Of a stretch of DNA of 64,000 bases, positions 48,101 to 59,219 are shown piece by piece. Where the stretch lies: NCBI GenBank assembly GCA_024516035.1, contig CM044959.1:25361644-25425643 (forward strand), given 5' to 3'. The notes below the pieces were generated by a model, which searched no databases, had not been told where the DNA came from, and saw only the letters and a program-made list of their open reading frames with translations. Position 1 is the stretch's first letter, and the number at the start of each line of letters is the position of its first letter. Position numbers and translations under genes: made by a program. Origin of the DNA: Bactericera cockerelli. Taxonomy: Eukaryota; Arthropoda; Insecta; Hemiptera; Triozidae.

Positions 48101-48435
48101 GTACGTTTATTTTTACATTTTCATGGAGAAAATTTGAATACGAGTTTATAAATATATACCTATTACATATTTTGAAAAAGCTTCTTTGGTTTTCATTCAT
48201 TTAGGGTAAACCAATTAACCAAAGAGTGAGTGAGTTTACCATAATCTTCTTATTATTAGGTACATTTATTTTTACATTTTCATGGAGAATATTTGAATAC
48301 GAGTTTATAAAATATATATACCTATTACATATTTAACTATCGTTGAAAAAGCTTCTTTTGTTGTCATTCATTTAGGGTAAACCAATTAACCATTTAGGGT
48401 AAACCAATTAACCAATTAACCAAATGAGTGAGTTT
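48101..48435 (+). repeat. Tandem duplication, about 159-bp unit, two copies
   Basis: GTACGTTTATTTTTACATTT at 48101 recurs as GTACATTTATTTTTACATTT at 48260. Both continue through ATGGAGAA, AAAAAGCTTCTTT and TAGGGTAAACCAATTAACCA. In the second copy the last block is itself repeated. Confidence 0.9.
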
Positions 48436-48792
48436 ACATACATAATTATAATATCATCTACGAAGTGAGATACAGTGTCGAAAGTCCTAGCTAATGTCCA
48501 TAATATGTTCTGACCTATATCTTGTTGACCGTAAGTTTTTCATGAGTATGAAATTTGATAATATATTTTTCATATCTCATATTATTGAGAATTTTCAACA
48601 ACAAAAAATACTACTCAACCTATTTTGTTGATGTTTGTTTCTCGTCGGTTTTATCGGCCAGCCAAACGACCAGCCGGCAGTAGTATTAATGATAAAACAT
48701 ATTAAGTTATACTATTTCTGAAAGGTTTTGCTAAAAGAGTTATCATCAACAAGTTTTATCTTCCTGAAACCTACGGTTCTCGAGTTATAAGT

Positions 48793-48823
48793 CAGAGAGT
48801 ATGGACATTAGCCATACTCTCTG
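48793..48823. repeat. Perfect 12-bp-stem hairpin
   Basis: CAGAGAGTATGG, loop ACATTAG, CCATACTCTCTG. The flanks continue as an imperfect inverted repeat (ACGGTTCTCGAGTTATA against TATCTCAAGAACGGT), so this is the centre of a larger fold-back transposon remnant. Confidence 0.85.
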
Positions 48824-49826
48824 TATCTCAAGAACGGTAAGTCGTAGAGAGCTGAAATTTATTGCAATGAAGTTTCATTTTCATCACCTTTAAAATGAAC
48901 TCAATTTTGATAGGTCATTCCATTTAAGATTTTTGGGGTGGTTGCCGCCCAGACGATATGACCAGCCGCAGCTGAATTTTTTGGGCTCGAAATCAATCCC
49001 CCCAAAAATGAGGCAACCCGTATTTTACAGCTTGTCGATATCATGAGCTGTTCTCGAGATACAAGAGGTGGGGTGAGACTTTCTGCTCACCCTGTATGTT
49101 CTGTAGGTTCCTACATGTACTGTGCAGGTGCCACTAAGGAGCTGGATAGAGGAGCAGGTAAGGAAAACAGAAGCACGTTCCAAACATTGTTTCCTTTGTC
49201 TGTAAATAAAGAAGAAACTAATGCACTTTCCGTCTCTGCAAACACAAGTGCACTTTCTACCTATCTACTGTATGATTTCGTCTGTGCAAAAAATGTTTTG
49301 ACAGTACCATGAGAAACCGGAGATTTCTATTAAATCCTGCCTTGGGAATGGATTTAACTCGAAAATGCGCTTCTATAAGTTTATTGATAGTTCTGATGGG
49401 GATTTTTAGTGTTTTCGTTATTGCTACAACGGATTATACTGTTCCTGCTGATAAAACTCAGAACCAATTCAAGACACGTCCTACTCATAATACCTACTTC
49501 TGTATCTTTCTGGGTTGGTTTCTCAGACACCATTGAAAAGTGCAGATCATTTTCAGATAGTCATTGCTATATGTATATGACAGACTATGACAGAATTTGG
49601 TCCTGATTTAAATCCTAAAACATCTCGCTCATGAATCATACCACCTCATTATACTCTTGCAACTTAATTTTTCTATGTCATTTATCTACCCTGAAATCAC
49701 GTAAGCATTCTGTTTTTTTTTTTTTTTTTTTTTTTTTTTCAACAATTTTTATAGATGTTTGTATACAACAAAGGTGTATAACAAATATTCTGTATTTAAT
49801 TCGACTCCGAATCAAAGGGATGAGGT

Positions 49827-50150
49827 GATAACCTCGTTACTCTGGAGGTCAGTAACCCATCCTCTAACTTGTTTATTTTATTTATTTATTTACACTTTAT
49901 TTTTTATACAATACAAAGAACAATAAATTATTAACAAAGATAAAAAAAAACTAACAATATTTACAAAATAAGATATAGAAAAGAAAATATTTAAATTTAA
50001 ATGTATACAATGTATTGTAATCCGGGGCGAAGTTAATGCCTTAGGCATTCTCTGCCACTTAACCACTTAACTCACCTTCCTCACCTGTCCTGATAAGCTC
50101 GTCACTCTGGAGGTCAGTGACTCTTCCTCTGACTCACCTTCCTCACCTGT
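49827..50150 (+). repeat. Duplicated pyrimidine tract before exon e, first copy split by an insertion
   Basis: ACTCTGGAGGTCAGT is followed by CTCACCTTCCTCACCTGTCC in both copies (first copy 49827-49869 plus 50070-50089, second 50090-50154). A 198-bp insertion at 49870-50067 splits the first copy and is flanked by TAACT on both sides (49865-49869 and 50068-50072). Confidence 0.8.
49870..50067 (-). mobile_element. Short retroelement-like insertion, 198 bp
   Basis: Flanked by the 5-bp duplication TAACT. On the minus strand it ends in A-rich sequence with AATAAAGTGTAAATAAATAA, compatible with a retroelement 3' end. The other end carries TTAATGCCTTAGGCATT, an inverted repeat resembling the TTGCCTATGGCAA of other copies. 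Confidence 0.6.
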
Positions 50151-50162
50151 CCTCACCGCCAG

Positions 50163-50370
50163 GTGTTCTCCCACGCCAACGTCTACCTGAGCCTGGGGGG
50201 CCGCCAGTTCTCCCTGGAGCCCATCCAGTTCACCTACATGCCCGACACCATCATGGAGAAGGCGCGGAACGTGACCATCAAGCTGCACCACAAGCAGGCC
50301 AAGTTCCTCAAGCTGCAGATGTACTTCTCCAGCCAGTGGCTCCTGGTCAGCGAGGTCTACTTCCAGTCCG
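50163..50370 (+). CDS. Ddr: Discoidin domain receptor, internal exon e (end of DS-like domain)
   Basis: Encodes 69 residues plus one base. Motifs are VFSHANVYLSLGGRQFS, FTYMPDTIMEKARNVT, IKLHHKQAKFLKLQMYF and SSQWLLVSEVYFQS. They align with the vertebrate DDR end of the DS-like domain, including VPLHH and WMMFSEITFQS. NVT is a possible N-glycosylation site. The cysteines that vertebrate DDRs carry in EVQCYF and AIKCQYHF are both absent here (Val and Leu/Gln). Third positions are strikingly G/C-rich against the AT-rich flanks, so the reading frame stands out. The acceptor is CACCGCCAG before 50163 and the donor is GTGAGT at 50371. The acceptor tract is duplicated upstream. Confidence 0.93.
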
Positions 50371-52231
50371 GTGAGTTCAGTTTTCAGTTTTAACATGTAG
50401 CGACCACACTGGCTGTATGGCAAATTCCCATGATAAGGAGAATAACCAATGCCAAAAATTAAAAAAAAAAAAAAAAACAACAACAAAAAAAAACATGTAC
50501 ATTGTACTTGTACAAGCAGGTGTGGCTGCCGCAACATCTACGTACAGAATGCACTGAATCTGCGTGTAGGAATAATAATTATTACAAATTGTGATTGCAA
50601 ACACAATGATCGAGAAAGCCTGTCTGGACAGATATAAAAGTATTCATAATTACAGAGAGAAATACTTGTTAGCCGCCTTCCTGCTCACCAGCAGGTTGCC
50701 AAGATGACAAAGGGTACCAGATCGTGTAGGCATATGCAAGGATATTTTAGGTGAAGTGTTCTACATTATAATGATCCTTTGCAAGTTTACAACTGTACAG
50801 TAAGCCCTATTATTTACATCGCCCGTTAGTCCTTGGGTTAAGAATTATCAGGGCAGATCCATGCGAGCACTTCCTTTGACACCATGTACTATTTATTACC
50901 TTCTGCTCACAAATTCGTGTACTTGTTTGATTTTCGGCGGATGCTAGAATTTCCTTTTTCAAATTAAACATTTGAAAAAGTACAGTTTGAATGAGTAGAT
51001 GGTTAAAATAATGTAAATGTAATTGCACTATCTCTTGTTTTACACATCAATATAAGAAGACGGTAAAGGTGAATAGAGAAAGTAAGAGGAGAAATGATAA
51101 AAAAAGAGCTATGAGAAATGGTAGAGAAAGGAGAGATAAAGACAGAAAGAAGGAGAGATCTCGGCAAATTGTTAAGAAAATATGACAAATACGCTTTTCT
51201 TTATAAAAAATAATTTATTATTTTTTCTCAGTTAAAACATGAAAAGGAAATATCTGAGAGCTGTGCGTCAGGAAAAATAATTGCTGAGAAATCCTGAGAG
51301 CTCGTAAATCATTTGAGTAATTAAAAACAAAAGCAATATGTTTTACTTCACGAATCGAAAAGAAAAACAAGCTAGTTCAAACAATATTGTGTTCCAGAAA
51401 TAATTATGTACAGGCACAATTTTCTTGCCTACAATAATTACAACTTGTAAACTGAGTTTTATGTTGTAATGAGTTATAATAATTATTGTTGTGAAGAGTG
51501 TGTCCACTGACGTCGTCAAAGTTCATGTGTTCTTCCTGAACTTAGCGAACTGTTTAAAGGGGCTACAAAACATGAACAAGTAATGAACATTCCTCCGTAT
51601 TTTTTAGGGTAACAGTTCTGGTTTGAAATGAATGACCAAACCCAACTGGCTTGAAAAAAAAGAGTATTTATTTTTGTGTATTTTTAAATGAGAGAATTAA
51701 GTTCATCTTTGTTTAGTAAGAACTTCTTGGTATTGAAATCTTCAAACATAATAACTATAGTGATATTGTCAATGCTCGACAGAAAGATTTTTGAGAGTGG
51801 GACTGGATGATGAGAAGGAATGAGAGAACAAACATATTCAGAGTAAAAAAAGGAAATGAGACACGAAGAAATTAAGGAGAGAGGAAATATAAACACACAT
51901 GTGGAGAAGAAAGAACATAGAGGAAATTCCGGATAGTGAATTTATTTTTGCACTCCAGTGCGGTATTGAGAGGAAAGAAAACCTTAGAAAACCCGCCAAC
52001 ACCTCTATTCACTGGTATTGTGAATCTCGTTGAGATCTTCAGGTAGTGTCCAGTTGTTCGTGAGCACGACATATGCAGAGATGGCCTGAACGACACAACT
52101 TTTACTGTATGATAAGACGTTCTCGCGTCTAATAGTTCCTACCACGGGGGTTTCATCTATTCAAATTAAGTCAAAAGTTGAGGAAAAAAAGTGTGTGTTT
52201 CAGTTATTTAACAAAAATAGAGTAGTAACTG

Positions 52232-52370
52232 GTACTCATTCCAGAAAGCACTCTCAAAATCTCTAAATCTCCCTTTGAACCGTCAAACGTCGTTCACATG
52301 ATGTATTGAGAGAGTGCGTTATCTGAACGAAAGGGAAATTTCAGGTATTTAGAATTATTTCTGGTATGAC
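52232..52370. mobile_element. Fold-back MITE, diverged copy
   Basis: ACTCATTCCAGAAAGCACTC at the left, ACCGTCAAACG inside, and the inverted TATTTCTGGTATGA at the right. It belongs with 39725 and 52871 but is heavily rearranged. Confidence 0.6.
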
Positions 52371-52870
52371 CCTGATCATGGTTATCAATATCTTGATGTA
52401 AACAGATCATGTCACTCTAGGCTTGGAAGTGTCAGCAGTGGATACAAGTAACCTGGTAATGCATTTGATGAAAAATCAGACTTGAATTTATTTTTTCGTT
52501 AGATAGAACAAGAATGCAGTTAGATGCATTATGCTGAGGGACTGGTGCAGTTTGTACAGGCAGTGGCGTTTCTTCGTTGTATGTTTGATTGTATGGTATA
52601 GTTTCTTATTGTTGTATTAGTGAGTCCCAAATTTTCTTTAGCATTCGCCGTATTCTGGGAGGAAAATAAATTTCATTGTCTTCTTTGACGATGAAATGCA
52701 CCCATCTCCAAAAAAGAATAGTCAATGTTGTTACAACACTTGACTTGTAATGGAAACAAGTTAGCTCATGGATCCATGAATCGGATGGACTACAATTTTT
52801 TTATTTAAATTAGTTGAATTTGGTGTCTACCCACCTAACTAACAACTAAATTGCTGATTTTTGTCATCTG

Positions 52871-53008
52871 TAGCTCATTCCAGAAACACTCTCCACTCTC
52901 ATAATCTCCGATCTCCGTTTCAACCGTCACACAACGCACTCTGATTGTTATTGCATTCAAATTAACCAATCAGAATGCGTTGTGAGACCGTTGAAAAGGA
53001 GATGTGTA
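52871..53008. mobile_element. Fold-back MITE, right arm truncated
   Basis: TAGCTCATTCCAGAAACACT, then CTCTCATAATCTCCGATCTC, ACCGTCACACAACGCACTCT, and the start of the inverted arm (AACCAATCAGAATGCGTTGT). The outer part of the right arm is missing. Confidence 0.8.
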
Positions 53009-55461
53009 GATTAAAAAACATCTATGGAGGTACTGATCTGTAAAGAAGTATACATTATTTGATGATCTGATGATACATTTCGTACATTAAAAAACATCTA
53101 TGTATTTACAAAGTAATCCCTGTGCCCTGTCGCTCCCATTGGTCTCCGCCACTGCTGCAGGAGAATCCTGGAACCCGGCATCCTGACACAACATTAATTT
53201 TACGCGAAACGTGCCTGGAATTTACAACCGTTTTTTTTTTCTCTCTCTCTTTGTCTGTCCTTCCTACGCTTCCCTTTCAGAAAAGAAAGTCTTCTTACAT
53301 TCCATCTTGTGTTAGATTCCTTTCCATCTCTCCAGTTTTCTTCTTTGTCCAGTATTTCGTGTCCCCTCTCGCCTTCTCTCTTTTTATACTCATTCTGTTT
53401 CCGTCTTCAAGTCTATCACGTTGATTATTGTCCTACATACACATAGTATGTGGGGAAATTTACATAATACATATTTCAGTCTGTTTCCCATCCCCTCCCT
53501 CTTTTTCTCATTCTCAATTCATTTTATATTTTCTGCATTATATGCTTTTTCCTGTTTACAGCTTTTACATAACCATAACTGTTAGTGAGGAAACTTGGAG
53601 AAGTACTGGATAGAGCATAGGTAGATATTAGATACATACGTAGGTATATAATATTTTACAAGTTTTATTTTGATGGGACCTGGATTCCAGGAAAAGTGGA
53701 TATTTTGGTTTTTCCGATTCCTAGAATTTTGTCTCGTAGCTTGATCATGAGGAAAGGCGCCTTGTCAGGATTAATGCCATCCTATGCCAGACAGGGAGAG
53801 AGATGTTTCCAGATAATATTATCTTTAACTTTGTAAACCGTACGAGATAAGCATGTCCTGTGGCGAAATACGGGGAAGCTTATACTTTTTTATATCTGGT
53901 GTAAATTTAATCAGTCTCAGCTATTGTGAATAGCAGAGAATTAATATTTACCGCTTTGTCAGGCTCTGTTTGCATCATATACACATAGGCATGCCAGGAA
54001 GGGTTCAAAAAAACTAAATAAAACAAGAGAACACAATAACGTATAATTGAGTTGCCGGATCTCCCTCTCCTCCAGCTTTCTTTTCTCCATCCTTATTTTT
54101 TTCCTCATGTAATCTCCCTCCTTCTCCATCCAGATGTATTTTTACATTGTGTCTCCGACTACAAGGTGCCAATAATTGTCTTTGCTTTGTTCGAAATGCT
54201 CCCCTTTCCTTCCAGCTTACGCTCAATCTCCCTCTCAACCCTTCCCCATGCCGACAGGGCCGTTAGGGCTGAGAGACCGAGATGTCTCCCTTTGATGGGT
54301 TCTGATAACATCAGAGGAACGGAAGGAAATTCTTCTTCTTCCTATTCTAGTTGAAAATGTAATACATATTGGAAAATGTCGTTTTTGTGTACTAAACTTA
54401 TTTTTAATTGATTGATAATATATGTATTTATATCAGTAACTGAATGTGGGCACTTGGGCAGGACATGTAGCCAAAAGTAATGATAATAGATGAACAAAAG
54501 GATATACATAGATAGATGGAGGACAATGGACGGAATGGTATCCAACCAACAAGATGGGAAGATCAACTGAGAAAGTAGCCGGGAAAACATAGATGAGACA
54601 GTCACAGGATAGGATCTGCAACACTGTATGAAACCCTTCAGAGTTGAAATCACACAGCCATACAAGTGATATTATGTAAATGTTGGAGGGAAGATATTAT
54701 TTTATTCCTCCAAGATGTAAATGGTTCACTTGGTGAATAAATATTAGACATTAAATGAATAATACGTATGATTTTATTTATGTGTTATAATGATCAACAA
54801 TATCATTAAATAAACGAATTAAATTGTTTTTGTAGTGGAGATGACAAATGCACTTTTTATGGGAGATGTACCTACGTCTAAATCTGTTATTGACGTTTTG
54901 TAATTATGAACCTCTGTAAAAGATGCACTTTAATATATATTTTACGTACCTACCTGTTGTTTTAAATTGGAAACTCGAACTTTTGAATCAGATTTTGTTT
55001 CTGCATTAGGTACACCAAAGGTTAGATTTTCATATGTACAGGTGACTAGAAAACTGTTGTACAAGAAAGAAAAACATTTTATTGAAGATGCCTCTTTATT
55101 TTGGATTTAATAATCTGTTCCAAAGTTACCATGTTTCATATTATATTATTTTATTTATTTTGATGAAAATTTCTTCTTCTAGTTACTTTTTCTAGTATAG
55201 TAATATGTTGGTATTTTCTTCGTTTTTGTTACCTTTAATTTTGATGAATTTTCTTCTTTTACTGTTGTTACTTTTAATTTTGTTCTTTTTATAGTAATTT
55301 TTAATTTTGATTAGTTACTTTTAATTTTGATTTATTTTCATTTTGCAGTTACTTCTAATATTGATTTATTTTCTCCTTTTACTGTAGTTATCTTTTATTT
55401 CGATTATTTTATTCTTGCCGTTTTTTTTTTAATTTGATATATTGTTAAAAGAATACCTTTA

Positions 55462-55545
55462 ACGGTAATGCAAGTGGCGTAGGGATCCGTTGGTTCGAAT
55501 CCCAGAGTGTTATTAACTTCCACTAAAGAGTGTTATTATTATTTA
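55462..55545 (+). mobile_element. SINE fragment (GTGCACTGGTAGTCAAGTGG family)
   Basis: GGCGTAGGGATCCGTTGGTT and CGAATCCCAGAGTG match the head of the copy at 61181; the body is deleted and only TTCCACTAAAGAGT of the tail remains. Confidence 0.65.
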
Positions 55546-55790
55546 ATTTGTTTTATTCTTTATTGACTGGTTAAGCCCAGTGTACATTGATAACATAGAA
55601 CAATTATGTTACTTTTGTTCTTATTTCTATATTTTCAAAACCTAAGAAAAAATTCAAGTAACAACTTTTTATAGTGTCTTGTATTACTTATGCGTATTAA
55701 TGAAGCTGGCTACATATTTAGATTATTTAGCTAGGTAATAAAAATATATTATTGTGGCTAAATAATAATGTAGGGCTGTATAAAAATATA

Positions 55791-57846
55791 TACAGTATGT
55801 TTCAGAAAAGGTGGCCACCCCCTCGTAACTTTTGAACGCGACGGAATTTTTCAATTCTGTAAAGTTCTAAGTATAGAAAGTGCCCTATGGCCCATCCTGT
55901 GGTCATATTTATTTTAGGCCCCGTTTGGCCCTTCCGGCTTTTAGGCCATATTTTTTCATTTTTCTCGCAAATTTTAAATGGAATGCTATATTTTTTATTC
56001 CTGTCAATTAAAATCCAAATCAGGCTGAGTATAATAAGCTTTTAAAATTTTCAAAAACCTTATCAGGGGCGGAGCTGGTAGGGTGCAAGGTTCAAAACTG
56101 TTACACCCTGTATTTCAGCGTCAGTTAGATTTTTTTGTACAATTTTTATTTACATAGGTTCAAAATATTGTTTTACATCTTATGAAATCAAAAAATATTC
56201 TTGTTTACATTTAATCAGGGCCGTAGTTAAATTTTCGTAAAAGTACTTTTTTTCTCGCGTCAATTTTTCCGAAAATTAATGGTGTTTTCGAAATTGGCAT
56301 TTTTAGAGCTGAAAGTCTGCAATGACATATGTTTTTTATGCTTAATATTGAAAGAAAACTTAACGGAGAAGCTATTAAGGTCATAAAAAAGGACATTTAA
56401 CCTGCTAGTTTTTTCACAACAGTGTCCGGTAAAATGGGTGAATTTCGAAATTATTGGATTTTTTTTTGTTGAGGAAACACAACTGGCATAGAAAATAGTA
56501 CCTAATAAGGGAATAATACTTCAAATAACATAACAAAATACGAAATTAAATGAAAATTATTTCTTCTAAATCAGTGCCGGATTTTTTTCTCTCTCTTTTT
56601 TTCACTCTTCAAAGTTCAGTCCGATGGCGCGTTGTATACAACGATTCTTGTAGGATCACCGAAGTTAAGCATCGTCCAGCGAGGTGAAGACTTCGTGATG
56701 CTGGCATTCCGGCCTAACCTAGGCTGGGTGAGATAAATGTAATTATAGCAGGTTGGTGAGTTTCCTGCGAATGTAGGGTAACACCCTCGTCGTGATATGA
56801 TCATATTATGACCATGCAGTTGAAAGCGATATTAAACCCAAATTAAGAAAAAACATACTGGAGTTTCTAGTAATGAATACCAGTTTCTAAATAAAGAGCC
56901 ATTTTCCAGGTTAAGTACCATTTTTTTCATTTAATTTCTTATGTATTTATGTTTAGTGAAGATTAATTCTCTTATAAGGTATTATTTATCGTTGCATACA
57001 ACGCGCCATCGGACTGAACTTTGAAGAGTAAAAAAAAAGAGAAATAAAAATCCGGCACTGATTTAGAAGAAATAATTTTCATTTAACTTCGTATTTTGTT
57101 AAGTTATTTGAATTATTATTCCCTTATTAGGTACTATTTATTTTCTATGCCAATTGTGTTTCCTCAACAACAAAAAAATCCAATAATTTCGAAATTCACC
57201 CACTTTACCGGACACTGTTGTGAAAAAACTAGCAGGTTAAATGTCCTTTTTTATGACCTTAATAGCTTCTCTGTTAAGTTTTCTTTCGATATTTAGCATA
57301 AAAAACATATGTCATTGCAGACTTTCACCTCTAAAAATGCCAATTTCGAAAACACCATTAATTTTCGGAAAAATTGACGTGAGAAAAAAAGTACTTTTAC
57401 GAAAATTTAATTACGGCCCTGATTAAATGTAAACAAGAATATTTTTTGATTTCATATGATGTAAAACAATATTTTGAACCTATGTAAATAAAAATTGTAC
57501 AAAAAAATCTAACTGACGCTGAAATACAGGGTGTAACAGTTTTGAACCTTGCACCCTACCAGCTCCGCCCCTGATAAGGTTTTTGAAAATTTTAAAAGCT
57601 TATTATACTCAACCTGATTTGGATTTTAATTGACAGGAATAAAAAATATAGCATTCCATTTAAAATTCGCGAGAAAAATGAAAAAATATGGCCTAAAAGC
57701 CGGAAGGGCCAAACGGGGCCTAAAATAAATATGACCACAGGATGGGCCATAGGGCACTTTCTATACTTAGAACTTTACAGAATTGAAAAATTCCGTCGCG
57801 TTCAAAAGTTACGAGGGGGTGGCCACCTTTTCTGAAACATACTGTA
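55791..57846. repeat. Long palindrome P1 (arms about 850 bp, spacer about 350 bp)
   Basis: The left arm 55791-56643 and right arm 56994-57846 are inverted copies. Positions pair with a constant sum of 113,637 at both the outer end (TACAGTATGTTTCAGA) and well inside, so there is no net indel. Mirror-image open frames at 56211-56396 (minus) and 57241-57426 (plus) encode almost the same 61 residues (starting MSFFMTLIAS), differing at only a few. No transposase is recognised in the arms. The spacer holds a 5S-headed SINE. Confidence 0.93.
56620..56845 (+). mobile_element. 5S-rRNA-headed SINE at the centre of palindrome P1
   Basis: GATGGCGCGTTGTATACAAC then GGATCACCGAAGTTAAGCAT and CCAGCGAGGTGAAGACTT give the 5S-like head. 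Next come AACCTAGGCTGGGTGAGA and GAATGTAGGGTAACACCCTC, ending GTTGAAAGCGATATTAAACC. The first 20 or so bases of the head are also present, inverted, at the inner end of the right arm (56994-57016). Confidence 0.88.
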
Positions 57847-58963
57847 TACAGGGTGTATGAAAAAAAAGGAGCCAGTCAAAATATCTCGTCTATGGAAGCG
57901 ATTTTCAGAAAATCCTGAAACATGTGTCTCATTATATGGAAGGGGAAACTTTTTCAGGGGGTTTAATTTTTCATACTTTTAACAGGGGCGGTCCTAGGGG
58001 GGTCAACTTTGGAATCTTAAATGGAACCACTCTATTTGTAATACATTTCTGAAAAGTAGTTGTCATTAGAAGTATTTTAAAACTATTTTGAGATTTTGAA
58101 TCAAAACAGGTCCGGAGATATCGTACATTTCATTTCACATGTTTCAGTAATTTTTTTATAAGAAATAAATTTGAATTTTGTAAAAAATGGTTTTTCAATT
58201 GAAATAATGAAACATTCCTGCCTTTTTGATACCATTAGCTTTACCAGGGAAGATTTCAAGGGTCAACTTTTTTTATTTTGTAAAAACCATCCTTTTTCGA
58301 GAATAATTTGTGAGAAATAAATGCAATGATTTATGTTGTTCAATGTAAAATAAAACAGGGCCCGATTTACTTCAAATTAATGTGAAAAAATCCAAAACCC
58401 GCGTGCAGTACTAGTCTCCGGACCTGTATTCAAGGGTACCTTAAATTTAGATTAAACAACAACACTCGGTGTATTTATTTACCATAGACTATACTAAAAA
58501 AAGACTAGTTTTTAGACAATTAAAAAAAAATGACCCCTTGACACCTTCCCTGGTAAAGCTAATGATATAAAAAAGGCATGAAAATTTAATTCTTTCAAAT
58601 AGAAAGACATGTGTTTAACATTTTTTAATAAAAATACCATTAATTACTTATAAAAAATAACTGAAACCTGTGAAATGAAATGTACGATATCTCCGGCCCT
58701 GTTTTGATTAAAAATCTCAAAATAGTTTTAAAATACTTTTAATGTCAACTACTTTTCAGAAATGTATTACAAATAGGGTGGTTCCATATAAGATTCCAAA
58801 GTTGACCCCCCTGGGGCCGCCCCTGTTAATAGTATGAAAAATTAAACCCCCTGAAAAAGTTTCCCCCTCCATATAATGAGACACATGTTTCAGGATTTTC
58901 TGAAAATCGCTTCCATAGACGAGATATTTTGACTGGCTCCTTTTTTTTCATACACCCTGTATA
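57845..58963. repeat. Long palindrome P2 (arms about 445 bp, spacer about 230 bp), abutting P1
   Basis: The outer ends TATACAGGGTGTATGAAAA and its inverse (ending at 58963) pair with sum 116,808, and CAGGGGCGG at 57983 keeps the same register. Further in, AGCTTTACCAGG pairs with an offset of 10, so a few indels exist. It begins within two bases of the end of P1. No coding region is recognised. Confidence 0.92.
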
Positions 58964-59168
58964 TATTTTTTTTAATAATCCGTTTAAATGTCAAAGCCAA
59001 AAAGCTACTAGTATATTAGGTATATTTGATATTTTCCTAGCTCAGTCCCTGGTGCTCCTCCCTAGAGTTCTGTCTTTTGTTCTAATGAGTTAATGCTACA
59101 GACATTTTAATTGTATTACTTAACCTCCCTTCTCTTCCCTCTCAAAACTGTTCAGGTCACCTCCTTCC

Positions 59169-59169
<1 letters not shown>

Positions 59170-59215
<46 letters not shown>
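59170..59215 (+). repeat. (CT)n microsatellite
   Basis: About 20 uninterrupted CT dinucleotides. A (GT)n/(GA)n tract follows at 59308-59370. A shorter (CT)n is at 26411-26430 and a (GT)n at 5778-5798. Confidence 0.95.

Positions 59216-59219
<4 letters not shown>

Larger units (their letters stand above)
47955..50162 (+). other. Intron 4 of the visible part (2.2 kb)
   Basis: From GTCTGT to CACCGCCAG. Itemised repeats apart, 48440-48780 and 49110-49830 hold nothing I recognise. Two open frames at 49043-49536 lack domains and codon bias. Confidence 0.85.

Noticed and set aside
49043..49536. Two adjoining plus-strand frames in intron 4
   Set aside because: No domain, no codon bias, and inclusion would break the phase chain between exons d and e.
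50067..50537. 156-codon minus-strand frame overlapping exon e
   Set aside because: Shadow of a G/C-rich exon; it reads leucine/valine/glycine repeats of antisense codons and has no family match.
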